A DNA stretch of 64,000 bases from JADLCX01 sp964630785. Lineage in GTDB: Bacteria > Planctomycetota > Phycisphaerae > Phycisphaerales > UBA1924. The notes under the pieces are model-generated. The model was not told where the DNA came from, searched no databases, and worked only from the letters and a program-made list of their open reading frames with translations. Position numbers and translations under genes: made by a program. Positions 36,395 to 45,669 of this stretch are shown in pieces. Positions within the stretch are counted from its first letter, which is position 1, and every line of letters starts with the position of its first letter. The stretch lies in the NCBI GenBank assembly GCA_964630785.1, contig CAZVZG010000006.1, forward strand, positions 1-64,000, read 5' to 3'.

Positions 36395-37422
36395 ACCACC
36401 GACTTGTGGAACTCCCGGGTAACCATCTCAGCGGAGCGATGCTCCCGCCGCTGATCGAGCAGGCATGTGACGAAACCCGCGACCGCGGCGTACTTCCACA
36501 GCACGGTGAGAACTCCATGCGCGAGCGCCGCGGAAGCCGGGCATCCCCGCCTCGAAGCCTTCCACGCGAGCCGCAGGCTCTGCGCAGCCAGCAAGACCGG
36601 CCAGATCGCCAACAGTGTGAGCGACCAGGGCCAACCGCCCGTTGCACTCGCCGCGCACACCCCCGCCATCACCGTGATCGGCAGCCCGATTCCCCAACAA
36701 ATCGCGCTGCGGACCTGCGAGCGGAACACGTGCCTGCTGATCACTGGACCGAAAAGAGTAAGCCTGAGCGCCCCGTAGCCTCCGCGGAAGCTCCGCCGCC
36801 ACCACTGGGAGAACCGGGTCATGTTGAGGTCGTGCGTGGCCATCGGGCGATCGAGGCGGACAACCCGGAACCCGGCTTGACGGACGCGGCAGCACAGTTC
36901 TGGCTCTTCGCCTGCCGCGATGGTGGCGTCGAAACCTCCCACGCGTTCGAAGACCTCTGCGCGGATCATGAAGACCCCGCCGCAATGCTCGACATCGCCG
37001 AGAGGTTTTCGCCACTCCATGTCTCCGAGGCGGTTGTAGATCGAGGCCTCGGGCGATCGCTCACGAAGGCCGCCGCACACGATCGCGATGCTCGGATCAT
37101 TCTCCAGCGTGGCCCGCCCCTGGGCCGGCCAACCGGCATCGATCTCGCAGTCCCCGTCCACAAACTGCACGAACCGCACGGCGGGAGCCCCTTCGAGCAG
37201 CCGCCGAAAGCCCGCGTTTCGGGCCCGGGCCGCGGTGAACGCAACCGACCGATCGAGTTGCAGCACCACGGCTCCCGCCGAGCGGGCGTTCTCGACGGAC
37301 CCGTCGGTGCTGCCGGAATCGACGTAGACGACGGGGCCAGACCCGAGCGTTGAGCTCAGGCATCGTGTGAGCCGGTCACCCTCGTTCCGACCGATCACGA
37401 CGACGCCGATCTGTTCAATCAC
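36391..37422 (-). CDS. Glycosyltransferase family 2 with membrane tail
   Basis: This 343-residue GT-A enzyme contains IGVVVIGRNEGDRL, YVDSGSTDGSVE, QFVDGDCEID (the DxD-type metal site) and AGEEPELCCRVR. The C-terminal third has hydrophobic helices (GIGLPITVMAGVCAAS and SLTLLAIWPVLLAAQSL), so it is anchored in the inner membrane. GTG 37422 overlaps the stop of the next GT2 as GTGA; the longer frame to 37737 lies over that gene in another phase and is rejected. The sugar transferred is unknown. Confidence 0.9.
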   Translation of the reverse strand: MIEQIGVVVIGRNEGDRLTRCLSSTLGSGPVVYVDSGSTDGSVENARSAGAVVLQLDRSVAFTAARARNAGFRRLLEGAPAVRFVQFVDGDCEIDAGWPAQGRATLENDPSIAIVCGGLRERSPEASIYNRLGDMEWRKPLGDVEHCGGVFMIRAEVFERVGGFDATIAAGEEPELCCRVRQAGFRVVRLDRPMATHDLNMTRFSQWWRRSFRGGYGALRLTLFGPVISRHVFRSQVRSAICWGIGLPITVMAGVCAASATGGWPWSLTLLAIWPVLLAAQSLRLAWKASRRGCPASAALAHGVLTVLWKYAAVAGFVTCLLDQRREHRSAEMVTREFHKSVV

Positions 37423-38402
37423 GCCGCGTCTCGCCCGGTTACCCGTTCTCGCCCCAGAATCACCGCACCGTCGCATCTCCACAGATCCAAGAGTCGGCAA
37501 GCATCGGTACGCCTTCGTCGCACGGTCCCTACCACTCGCCCCACGCCCCAGGCCACGTCCGCCGCGATCAGACCCAACACTCCGAAGTGCTTGACGAAGT
37601 ATCGTCTTCTCGATTCGTACCAATAGCGAGGGCGCGGCTTTCCCGCCGTCACACCGGTCGTCTGTCCCTCCAAATGCACGATACGGGCCCGCGGCTCGTA
37701 GATCACCTTCCAACCAGCCCGGCGCGCCCGCCGGCACAGGTCGATCTCCTCGAAGTAGAGGAAAAATCCTTCATCAAATCCTCCGAGCTGCTCGAAAGCG
37801 CTCGCACGCATCATCAAGCTCGCACCGGAAACCCAATCCACGGGCCCCGGCCGGTCCAGCACCGGATCGGAAACCGCCCACCGCTGCAACACTCGCAGCG
37901 CACCACCCGTTCGCACAAACTCACTCACCGGGGTCGGGTCACGGTGCGCACCAACCTCAGGCCGGTCGTCCGAATCGAGCAGGCCCGTGCCCACAATCCC
38001 TGCTGTGGAGTCCCGTTCGAACCACTCCAGAGCGCACCGATGTTCCGTCTCGTCGACCAGCGTGTCGGGGTTGAGAAACCACAGCACGTCCGGCCTGATC
38101 GTGCGCAACGCGGCTAAGGCCCCGAAGTTGTTCCCCGCTCCAAATCCCGCGTTTCGCCCCGCATCCAGAACATCCACCCACGCTGAGATCCCCAGCTCTG
38201 CTGTCTTTCTCTTCAATATCTCGACCGAACCGTCGCCGGAAGCGTTGTCCACGATGATCACGCGGCCGACCCACCCAGCTCCACGCTTGGCCACGCTTTC
38301 CAGCAGGCCGCTGACGAGCTTGGACGAACGATAGTTGACAATTATGGCGGTAACTAGCAGCAAATCGCTCAATCGCAACTGATATCCCCGGTCACTACCC
38401 AC
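37419..38402 (-). CDS. Glycosyltransferase family 2, rhamnosyltransferase-like
   Basis: This 327-residue enzyme has VTAIIVNYRSSKLVSGLL, IIVDNASGDGS, AGRNAGFGAGNNFG, WFLNPDTLV and GFDEGFFLYFEEIDLCRRARRAG. This set is characteristic of the WbbL/RfbF-type GT2 group that includes dTDP-rhamnosyltransferases, which fits the dTDP-rhamnose genes at the 5' end of the run. The GTG at 38402 has no clear ribosome site; a TTG about 45 bases downstream would start closer to the family homology. A gap of 232 bases upstream separates it from the polymerase. Confidence 0.9.
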   Translation of the reverse strand: MGSDRGYQLRLSDLLLVTAIIVNYRSSKLVSGLLESVAKRGAGWVGRVIIVDNASGDGSVEILKRKTAELGISAWVDVLDAGRNAGFGAGNNFGALAALRTIRPDVLWFLNPDTLVDETEHRCALEWFERDSTAGIVGTGLLDSDDRPEVGAHRDPTPVSEFVRTGGALRVLQRWAVSDPVLDRPGPVDWVSGASLMMRASAFEQLGGFDEGFFLYFEEIDLCRRARRAGWKVIYEPRARIVHLEGQTTGVTAGKPRPRYWYESRRRYFVKHFGVLGLIAADVAWGVGRVVGTVRRRRTDACRLLDLWRCDGAVILGRERVTGRDAA

Positions 38403-38634
38403 CGATCACGACCGAGCCAGTCAGTCTTCCGAGCAACACTTCCGCGGCGACGGCACTATGCAACCATCCGCCTCCGCTCCTTCGCGCTCGAACGCACCAC
38501 ACCGCCTGTTCGTCGCGTACATCTTCGGCGTACCCACCAACAACGTTGCGCTGATCTCGTTCGCCGGCATCAACGCCCACAGCCGCAATCGGTAAATCAA
38601 CACCACGCATTAAGGTCCGGCTCGTTGCAACGAT

Positions 38635-40035
38635 CTAGTACCCATCAAACCGCGCGACATGAAAGCCGGAGCGCCGCCCGGCAACTCCACATTTTGCGGC
38701 TGCGGCACACGACCGAAGCTCTGCGCTATTCTCACGAGCCAGCCCCACAGAGATCACCGTTGGCACGGCACCGCACGCAAGCGTGAACACAGGATTCGGG
38801 CAGGCGTTGAACAGGCAATCGATCATGAACAGGCTCAAAAGTACGCCGATCGCGGCCGCCGCCACCCAGCGCGGTTGCGGCAGGTCGGACGAGCGGGCGT
38901 ACCTCAGTAACATCAGCGGCCCCACAAGGATCACGGCCATCAGCGACGCGAGGCCAACGATCCCGTATTGACCCATCGCAATGATCCAAAGTCCGTCAGT
39001 GACGACGCCGGCGCGGTCCTCGGGTGGCCGGTTGCGCCCCCACCTCCCCCAGCCAAATGCCGGCTGCTCGAGCGCCCGCTGGATCAGCACATTCTCCATG
39101 CTTATCCGGAATTCGAGCGATCCGCCTCGCTGTTCCCCACCAAGCGCCGAGGAGAGGCCGACCAGTTCGCTTCCGTCCCAATGACCGGTCGATCGAGTAC
39201 CCACATAGAGCAACGGTATCGCGATGATTGCCGCCAACATCAACCTCGAAACACCCAGCCGGGAACTCAGGAGCACGGCGCAACCGATGAGGAGCAAGGC
39301 GAATGCGCCGAAAGACTTGACAAACAGGCTCGTGACCGCGAGCACCGCGGCCCAGGCCCACATCGGTGTCCCCAAGAGCTTTGGCACGGCACCGGTGGCA
39401 CTGAGCCATACGGCCACGAGCGTGGCCGCCGTCATCCACATCCCAACCGCAAGCCCGTGGTACATGAACACCATCGGGCGATAGCCGCCGTAGCGCTTGG
39501 TCTGGACGAACTCGTGCTGGGTGAAGCCATACACCCAGTGGTGGAGCTGCGGGCTCATCCGGATCTCGAACCAACACAAGGGAACGTAGACCAACCCACC
39601 GATCACGATCCCGATCGCGAGCTCGGTCAGCTCGCTCATGTTCGTGAAGTAGACCCGACCCAGAAAATAGGGCACACCCCAGTCGATCACGGTCCCGAGT
39701 GACGCCGACATCCCGTCGTACAGACCCAGGCCGTTGTTCGTCGAAGTCACGACGGGCACCAGGCACCACACCAGCATCGGCAGGTCGAACCACCGCGCCC
39801 GGAAAGTCATCAGGCGGCCGCTGTCCCGCAGCAGGGCCCCGAACAACGCCGCGAGCGACGTGGCCGTCATCTTGGTGTAGTCCGGAAAGCCGGCGAATGC
39901 GATCCCGGCCATCGGCAGGAACAACCAGCCCAGGAGCAGCACCGCGATGAGCGCACGCCGCGGCGGGATCAGCCAGAACAGCAGCACGCCGACCGGCAGG
40001 ATCCCCCAGAGCGCGATGTAGACCGCCGGCGTCAC
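38635..40035 (-). CDS. O-antigen polymerase-like membrane protein
   Basis: This 466-residue polytopic protein has 10-12 hydrophobic helices and one larger hydrophilic loop (around GHWDGSELVGLSSALGGEQR and QPAFGWGRWGRNRPPEDRAG). The layout and the FGWG(R)WG-type loop fit the Wzy/WaaL (O-antigen ligase/polymerase) group, which links repeat units in the periplasm. Sequence conservation in this family is poor, so the call rests on topology and on its place next to the flippase. GTG 40035 overlaps the flippase stop as GTGA; the frame is open to 40137 but that part lacks membrane segments. Confidence 0.82.
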   Translation of the reverse strand: MTPAVYIALWGILPVGVLLFWLIPPRRALIAVLLLGWLFLPMAGIAFAGFPDYTKMTATSLAALFGALLRDSGRLMTFRARWFDLPMLVWCLVPVVTSTNNGLGLYDGMSASLGTVIDWGVPYFLGRVYFTNMSELTELAIGIVIGGLVYVPLCWFEIRMSPQLHHWVYGFTQHEFVQTKRYGGYRPMVFMYHGLAVGMWMTAATLVAVWLSATGAVPKLLGTPMWAWAAVLAVTSLFVKSFGAFALLLIGCAVLLSSRLGVSRLMLAAIIAIPLLYVGTRSTGHWDGSELVGLSSALGGEQRGGSLEFRISMENVLIQRALEQPAFGWGRWGRNRPPEDRAGVVTDGLWIIAMGQYGIVGLASLMAVILVGPLMLLRYARSSDLPQPRWVAAAAIGVLLSLFMIDCLFNACPNPVFTLACGAVPTVISVGLARENSAELRSCAAAAKCGVAGRRSGFHVARFDGY

Positions 40036-41582
40036 CCGGGCCGCTTCCGCACAATCCGCCAACTCCGGCGCGCGGCCCAAAGGCCGACGCACCCGACCAG
40101 CGCGACCGCCCATCCAACACCCACGACAGCCCCCCACGGATTATCCACAAGTCCGCTCAACCAGTGTCCCGTCACATATCCCCCGATCCCGAGCACCACG
40201 ACGGCGGAAGTCCATCGCAGGTCCTGTCCCGCGAGCCGGATCCCGTGCCGCCGCGCCGACCGCTGCACGTAAAGGTATCCGCACACCGCTCCGACGATGG
40301 TGCCGCCGATGAAGCCCGGCATCCCGAAATACCTGTAGCCGATCAGGCAGCCCGCCACGGTCACGATGAGGTCCACGAACCCGCCGATCGCCAGCGGCCG
40401 GGTCGCCCCGATCGACATCAGCGCCTTGTTTGTTGTGACGTCCAGCACGCCGATCCACACCGCACCGACGCTCAGCGCCGCCATCCACCCCGCGCCGTGG
40501 AAAGCCTCCGGGTAGGCGAGCTTGAAGAACCATGGCGCGCCGAGGGCGACACCCAACACCGCGGTCATCGCGGGCGCCAGCACGGCCCCTCGCACCCGCC
40601 GCACCATCTCTTGATGCCGTTCGGGCTTGCTCCTGGCCAGTTCGGCCAGCACGGGAAAGACCACGACGCCCGCGATGACACCGATCATCTCGTGAGGCAG
40701 TTTGGACACCGTCAAAGCGATCCCGTACACGCCCAGCGAGCTGAGGTCGTCGATCTTGCCGAGCATGAGCCGGTCGGCCTGCTGCGTAAAAAACGCGATC
40801 ACCGTGCCGGCGAAAATCCATTTGCCGAAATGCAGCAACTCTCGGGCCGCGCCCGCGTCGAGCCTGAACCGGTTCCGGTGCCCCGGCAAGTAGGTGTGGG
40901 TGCCGATCGTCAGGATCGTGTTGCCGACCAGCGATCCCCAGACAAACGCCCAGGCCGTTGGCGTCACCAACGCGAACCCGACACTCGCCCCGCGCGTCGC
41001 GATCCGCTCGACAAGGTCGAGCGCGGTCCTCCGCCCCTCCGCAAGCTGACGGTTGAGCGTGAACACCCGCGTGCTCTGCAGTCCTGCCAGCAGGTTCGTC
41101 AGTGCCAGGACCGGCAGCATCCACAGCAACATCGGCTCTGCGTAGAGCCACGCCAGCGGCCAGGCCAACGCACACCCCGCCAACCAGATGCCGCAACCCC
41201 TGATCGCCTGAATCGTCCAGGCGGTATCGAGGAACGCCGGGTCCGTCCCACGCTTGCTTTGGATCACCGCGGGGCCGACGCCAACGTCGGAGAACATCTT
41301 GAGGCCCTGCAGGAGCGTCTGGGCGATGATCAGCACGCCCCACGCCCGCGGCGTGCCGATGATGTAGGCCAGCACGACGTTGGTGCCGAGCTGGATGACC
41401 TTCGTCGCGGAATAGCCGGCGCCGCGGATCGCGGTCGCTCGAACCGCCCGCTGGCGAAGACTCGGGGCGCGGACGCGGGCGGGCGCCGCGGCCGCATCGT
41501 AAGCCGACCCTGCGATAGCGGCCTCGCTCATCACCGTGGTGAAACCGGCACTTCTCAACCGAGCAACTCGTCCGACGCACAT
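40032..41582 (-). CDS. Polysaccharide flippase (Wzx/MOP family)
   Basis: This 516-residue protein has 12-14 hydrophobic helices and the PST/MOP-family look: GAGYSATKVIQLGTNVVLAY, RGTDPAFLDTAWTIQAIRG and FTQQADRLMLGKIDDLSSLG. It moves lipid-linked repeat units across the inner membrane. ATG 41531 (MSEAAI...) is an alternative start giving 499 residues. The start region before 41531 is polar and not conserved. Its own stop overlaps the polymerase start, tying the two export steps together. Confidence 0.92.
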   Translation of the reverse strand: MCVGRVARLRSAGFTTVMSEAAIAGSAYDAAAAPARVRAPSLRQRAVRATAIRGAGYSATKVIQLGTNVVLAYIIGTPRAWGVLIIAQTLLQGLKMFSDVGVGPAVIQSKRGTDPAFLDTAWTIQAIRGCGIWLAGCALAWPLAWLYAEPMLLWMLPVLALTNLLAGLQSTRVFTLNRQLAEGRRTALDLVERIATRGASVGFALVTPTAWAFVWGSLVGNTILTIGTHTYLPGHRNRFRLDAGAARELLHFGKWIFAGTVIAFFTQQADRLMLGKIDDLSSLGVYGIALTVSKLPHEMIGVIAGVVVFPVLAELARSKPERHQEMVRRVRGAVLAPAMTAVLGVALGAPWFFKLAYPEAFHGAGWMAALSVGAVWIGVLDVTTNKALMSIGATRPLAIGGFVDLIVTVAGCLIGYRYFGMPGFIGGTIVGAVCGYLYVQRSARRHGIRLAGQDLRWTSAVVVLGIGGYVTGHWLSGLVDNPWGAVVGVGWAVALVGCVGLWAARRSWRIVRKRPG

Positions 41583-41692
41583 CCCCCGCGAACCATGCGG
41601 CTATCTCTCACCGCCACACCCAAACACGACGCGACAGCGGCCCGTGCTTGGTCGTAGACCGGGACGCGCTCAAGTCACCTCGGGATCGAAGT

Positions 41693-42748
41693 TCACGGCG
41701 GCGTAGTCGCGACCACGCACAAGGCGGGCGTGAAATGCCTGACCAGCCCCGGGGGCATCCAAGGCAACATCAGTCGTGAGAGTCGGCCGTCGTACAGCTT
41801 CACGCCGTATTCCCTTCGGGCGGCCCGAACCGATTCCACATCTGTGGGCACAAACCACCCCGGGTACCGCATCTCCGGCGCAGCCCAGAACGTGCGAACC
41901 GACCCGAACCCGGAGCGCCTGAACATCCCAACGAGCGCGTTGTGGGAGTGGAGCCAGCCGGGCTGACGCGGGAGACCTCTCCGATTGAGCACCCAGCGGG
42001 AGACCGCACGCGGAAGCGCGCTGCCGAACCGAATCTGGTGAACATGCGCATCGCGGTGGCCGGCGATCAGCGCCAGCGCGTACCTGTTCTTCGTCAGCAC
42101 AAACGCGGTCCCGCCCGGCTTGAGCACTCTCGCGGCCTGCTCCAGGAGGCGTCGCTGTACCTGTTCGTGCGGCTCGGGGGTCCGCATCGCGCACCACTCC
42201 ACTACAAGGTTCATGATGACCACGTCGAAGGCGCCGTTCTTGTAGGGCAGTCTCCCGCCGTCGCCGCCGCAGGCGACGTGGACGTTCTCGAACCCGTCTT
42301 GCTCCGCTCTCAACGCGGTGAACACCGCTTGTTGAGGAATGATGTCCAACGCAAACACGGTCCGGCAACGACCTGCCAACTCAGAGGTGTGCTGCCCCAT
42401 ACTGCACCCGATTTCGAGCACCACCGACTCACGGGTCATCGGGAGCAGATCCATGAACGTGCAACGTTGGCCTTCCGTAATATACCGATGATCCCGCGAA
42501 CCAACCTTATAGATCGAATCAACAGCCGTTCGCCACGACGATCGCCTGGCCTCCATCAACGTAGCATCTACTCGTCGGGTCTCTTCGTTTTCGACGCTCG
42601 GCTCTCCGGGTCCGCGAAACATGACGCATCCATCGACGATCGGGTATCGCTCAGAGCCGTCCACCGCCTCGACCCTATCCGCCCCGAGACGGAGCGACTT
42701 TCCAGAAAGGGGGCACTGGTAGGCTTGTTCTATCAACTCGCGATCCAT
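41693..42748 (-). CDS. SAM-dependent methyltransferase (class I)
   Basis: This 351-residue methyltransferase carries a short Trm112-like zinc-free N-terminal segment (CPLSGKSLRL...YPIVDGCVMF) and then motif I VVLEIGCSMGQHTSEL, motif II FDVVIMNLVVEWC and ARVLKPGGTAFVLTKN. It probably methylates a sugar of the glycan or the lipid-linked intermediate, since there is no sign of a protein or nucleic-acid substrate. ATG 42748 is chosen because AAGGAG precedes it. It sits in front of a second methyltransferase and a kinase-like gene. Confidence 0.88.
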   Translation of the reverse strand: MDRELIEQAYQCPLSGKSLRLGADRVEAVDGSERYPIVDGCVMFRGPGEPSVENEETRRVDATLMEARRSSWRTAVDSIYKVGSRDHRYITEGQRCTFMDLLPMTRESVVLEIGCSMGQHTSELAGRCRTVFALDIIPQQAVFTALRAEQDGFENVHVACGGDGGRLPYKNGAFDVVIMNLVVEWCAMRTPEPHEQVQRRLLEQAARVLKPGGTAFVLTKNRYALALIAGHRDAHVHQIRFGSALPRAVSRWVLNRRGLPRQPGWLHSHNALVGMFRRSGFGSVRTFWAAPEMRYPGWFVPTDVESVRAARREYGVKLYDGRLSRLMLPWMPPGLVRHFTPALCVVATTPP

Positions 42749-42773
42749 CCGCACAGCACTCCTTGCGTTTCGA

Positions 42774-43574
42774 TCACCGCTCACTCGCCACGCTCACGGG
42801 CCGCATCGCGTAGAGTTGGTTTGTCGCGAACCGCCACAGAATCGGAAGGCCGGCCAACCTCGCTTCGATCCAGACCAGCGCCACCGGCGACAGCGCCGCC
42901 TGGAGGGTTCGAGGGACGAATCCGACGCCGGACGCTCCGATTACCTCCAGGCCGCAGCGCGACGCCAGAGCCCGCATGTCTCCCAGTGAGAACTTCGGCA
43001 GCGCGGGCTTCCGACCGAGGATCTTGTTGCGGAGTTGAGCGATCAATCGGAACGACCACGGGTTGCCGTGGCTATTGAAGATGAGGAGGCCCGTATCCCG
43101 CTTCACTTTGCCGGCCAGCACGCGAAGGCAGGCTTCGCGGAGCGGCGGCTCGGCCAGGAGCAGGAATCGGAAGCCCGTCACCAGGTCCAGGCCGTCGGGA
43201 ACCGACTGCGGCTCCGCGACGATGTCCGCTTGGATGAGCTTGACCCCGGGAACTCGGGCCGCGGCACGCTCGAGCATCGCGCCGGAAATGTCGATCCCCG
43301 CCAGCTCACCGACGACCGGTTGCAGCACCTTGAGGATCCGGCCCGATCCGCACGCGAAGTCCACGGCCCGGGCCGCGGCGGGATCGGGCACGTGCCGCCG
43401 GATCATTTGGCACAGCAGCCGTTGCTCAACCGCCCAGACCGGATCGTCCTCGTGCTGGCAGATGCGCTCGTCATAGGCCGCTGCCGCTGCGTTCGTACTG
43501 TACTTCAGGCTATAGGTTTCGCTCACGGGAAGGCCTTTCGCGGGAACCTCGGCTGTCCGCTCGGAGTCGATCAC
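42774..43574 (-). CDS. SAM-dependent methyltransferase (class I)
   Basis: This 266-residue enzyme has motif I AVDFACGSGRILKVL, DLVTGFRFLLLAEPP and GLLIFNSHGNPWSF. It starts at GTG 43574, which overlaps the kinase-like gene's stop as GTGA. The AACGSGR-type SAM pocket is intact. Its target is unknown; pairing with the neighbouring methyltransferase suggests two distinct methylations of the same glycan or one methylation plus chain-end capping. Confidence 0.88.
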   Translation of the reverse strand: MIDSERTAEVPAKGLPVSETYSLKYSTNAAAAAYDERICQHEDDPVWAVEQRLLCQMIRRHVPDPAAARAVDFACGSGRILKVLQPVVGELAGIDISGAMLERAAARVPGVKLIQADIVAEPQSVPDGLDLVTGFRFLLLAEPPLREACLRVLAGKVKRDTGLLIFNSHGNPWSFRLIAQLRNKILGRKPALPKFSLGDMRALASRCGLEVIGASGVGFVPRTLQAALSPVALVWIEARLAGLPILWRFATNQLYAMRPVSVASER

Positions 43575-44416
43575 CAATCCACGGGCAGCTGGACGTCCAA
43601 CCCCTTCGTGCTCCGCTGGTGGTCAAGCCGCAGGTCGATCAGCGACTTGGCGCGGCGGAGCACACCCCGCGGCGCATGAAGCCCATCGGCGATTCGCGCC
43701 GCGAACGTGGCCGCCCGGGCCGTGTCGGGTTGGACCGTGTAGACGTACGACGTGACGAGCCGGGCGATCATCCTCGCAACCAACGCGCGCCGCGCGGAGA
43801 CGCAACTCACGATCCTTGACACTTCGAGATCCACGCGGAAGACCTTCCCGCTCGCGTCGCACAGGCAGTTGACCATGCTGTGGTCGTCGTCCAAGACCCG
43901 GGCCGCAAACATGCCCTTGGTGATCTCGATGACCTGTCCGTCAACGGCATCCGCGGCCGACGCACGTCCGGCGGTCAGCGCGGCCTTGACCGACTGCTGG
44001 GCGGTCTGCACCTCGCCGAGGTCTTCGATGACCAGCACATCGCTGTAGCGTCCAGAGTGGCCTTCAAGGGAGAATCGCGACAGCCCCCTCGCGACCGACA
44101 CGCCGGCGGCGTCGAGGCGGCGGAGCGAACTCCACTCTCGCCACGACGGTGTCGTGCGGGTGACGCGCCGCGCCGCCCCGCGCCAGCCGGGCCTGGTCCA
44201 CAGTTTCATGATCACGCCGTGCGTGCCCAGATGCCGAAATCTGACCGTCGCGGAATCGGGCCGTTCCCGCAACACCTCTCCACAGGCCTGGCCGGCGGTG
44301 ACACCACCACTGAACTCCTGCGCGGCCCGAACATAATCGGCGAAGCTGCTCCCGCCCGGGCCGCAAACCGCTTCAAGGTGCTGTGATTCGGGACGTGCCA
44401 AGATCAGCGTGTTCAC
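43571..44416 (-). CDS. WaaP/Kdo-kinase-like protein
   Basis: This 281-residue protein resembles lipopolysaccharide kinases of the WaaP/KdkA type: a strand with VIMKLW, PSWREWSSLRRLDAAGVSV, VLVIEDLG and the catalytic-loop-like DDDHSMVNCLCD followed by VFRVDLEVSRI. The usual H-x-D...N and D-F/L-D pattern is only partly kept (DDHSMVN instead of DLHxxN), so activity is uncertain. Such kinases phosphorylate sugars of surface glycans. The start is GTG 44416. The gene belongs to a block with a second kinase and two methyltransferases. Confidence 0.7.
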   Translation of the reverse strand: MNTLILARPESQHLEAVCGPGGSSFADYVRAAQEFSGGVTAGQACGEVLRERPDSATVRFRHLGTHGVIMKLWTRPGWRGAARRVTRTTPSWREWSSLRRLDAAGVSVARGLSRFSLEGHSGRYSDVLVIEDLGEVQTAQQSVKAALTAGRASAADAVDGQVIEITKGMFAARVLDDDHSMVNCLCDASGKVFRVDLEVSRIVSCVSARRALVARMIARLVTSYVYTVQPDTARAATFAARIADGLHAPRGVLRRAKSLIDLRLDHQRSTKGLDVQLPVDW

Positions 44417-44451
44417 GAAAGCAGTCGATGTGGCTTGTTCGGAGAACGCGT

Positions 44452-45474
44452 TCAGAGTGTGGCGGACAGGAATCTGTCCCAGGTTGAAGAGACCAGGGCC
44501 TTCAACCGGTCCATTGGAAAGTGCTCCCGATGGACGGCGAGGCGGCCCAAAGCGGCCAGCAGATGGCCCGAAGTATCCCGAAGTTCAATGCCCAGGATCT
44601 CCGCGTGCGTCGCGATCTCGCGTGACAGCTGCGTTCTGGGCGTGTCTGTCGATCGAGCCCAGCGGACAAGATCGAAGAATCCAAATCCATCAACGTTTGC
44701 GCCCCCCCAGTCGATGATCACGAACCGTGACCGTCCACACCTTCGCCCGCTCCCGTCGATATTCCAGTGGATGTTGCCCCGCCAAAGGTCGTTGTGATCG
44801 ATGATCGATACCGGGCGCCACTTGCCGCTCGCCAGCCGTTCAAGTGCCTCCTTCGCCGAGACGCATTGCTCAGCGGAGAACACCTCCGAATCGATCACAT
44901 GTGACAACGATTCCCGATACCGCTCTCGAACCTGCTCCGACCGCTCGCCTTTCGCCGCCGCGAGCGCGGAGCCACGCAGCCACTCGAGGACGGCCGAACG
45001 AACCCGCGGCCTGCACAACCGCCACGCTACGCCTTGCTGAGCCATCGGGCGTCGCCATGGCCACACAGCGTAGCTCCTACCTTCGAGCACTCCGCCGCAG
45101 ATCGGCTCGATCACCATTTCTCCGAGTTCCGAACCAAGCCGGCTTCGCACCTCACGAGCGGTGGACATCGCGCGATGGAGGAACATCGGCGCGCACGGAT
45201 CCGCGATCTGAATCACCACGAAAGGTCGCCCGTCTGTCGAGAGCCCCTGGTACGTCTCGACGGCATCCTTGACTTTGCGAGACTTAAAGAGATGGCAAAA
45301 CCCCGTGACAGACGCGAGCGAACCGACATCGTCCGATTTCTGAATCGGTAGCTGCTCAATGATCACGTTGAGAAGCAGCTCTTGCCATCGACGGTCGCCT
45401 GCCGCTTCCGAAGATGCCCGGTCGCCGTTCGGCTTGACACCTTCCGTGCTCGCCCACTCGCGATGACCGTTCAT
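44452..45474 (-). CDS. Aminoglycoside-phosphotransferase/choline-kinase-like protein
   Basis: This approximately 340-residue protein has the kinase catalytic loop IIDHNDLWRGNIHW (H-N-D-x-x-x-x-N) and RFVIIDWGGANVDGFG (D-W in place of D-F/L-G), which is the pattern of the APH/choline kinase family. It probably phosphorylates a small molecule, sugar or glycan component. ATG 45474 is a provisional start; the open frame to 45636 is low complexity and not counted. Nothing in the sequence indicates aminoglycoside resistance. Confidence 0.75.
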   Translation of the reverse strand: MNGHREWASTEGVKPNGDRASSEAAGDRRWQELLLNVIIEQLPIQKSDDVGSLASVTGFCHLFKSRKVKDAVETYQGLSTDGRPFVVIQIADPCAPMFLHRAMSTAREVRSRLGSELGEMVIEPICGGVLEGRSYAVWPWRRPMAQQGVAWRLCRPRVRSAVLEWLRGSALAAAKGERSEQVRERYRESLSHVIDSEVFSAEQCVSAKEALERLASGKWRPVSIIDHNDLWRGNIHWNIDGSGRRCGRSRFVIIDWGGANVDGFGFFDLVRWARSTDTPRTQLSREIATHAEILGIELRDTSGHLLAALGRLAVHREHFPMDRLKALVSSTWDRFLSATL

Positions 45475-45669
45475 GATGGCTCTGCCGCCGCCCGACTTAC
45501 CCACCCCGTTCGCGCGATCAGCACGTCCATCGTCCGATGCCAGTCTCTGCCCACGGTTCCCGCAAGACCCACTGTCCGTCTCGCCCTCCACCGCACGGTT
45601 CATACCGTTGTCACCGATCGCAATTCTCGACGTCATTCCGCGGACACTCGCCCGATACCGTTCGGATGT

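Noticed and set aside
38395..38610. Short minus-strand frame of 71 codons in the gap before the GT2 gene.
   Set aside because: No ribosome site, no homology and no domain; it is treated as non-coding.
44452..45474. Reading the APH-like protein as an antibiotic-resistance enzyme.
   Set aside because: The catalytic loop defines only the broad kinase family, and the polysaccharide context makes a sugar or metabolite substrate more likely.
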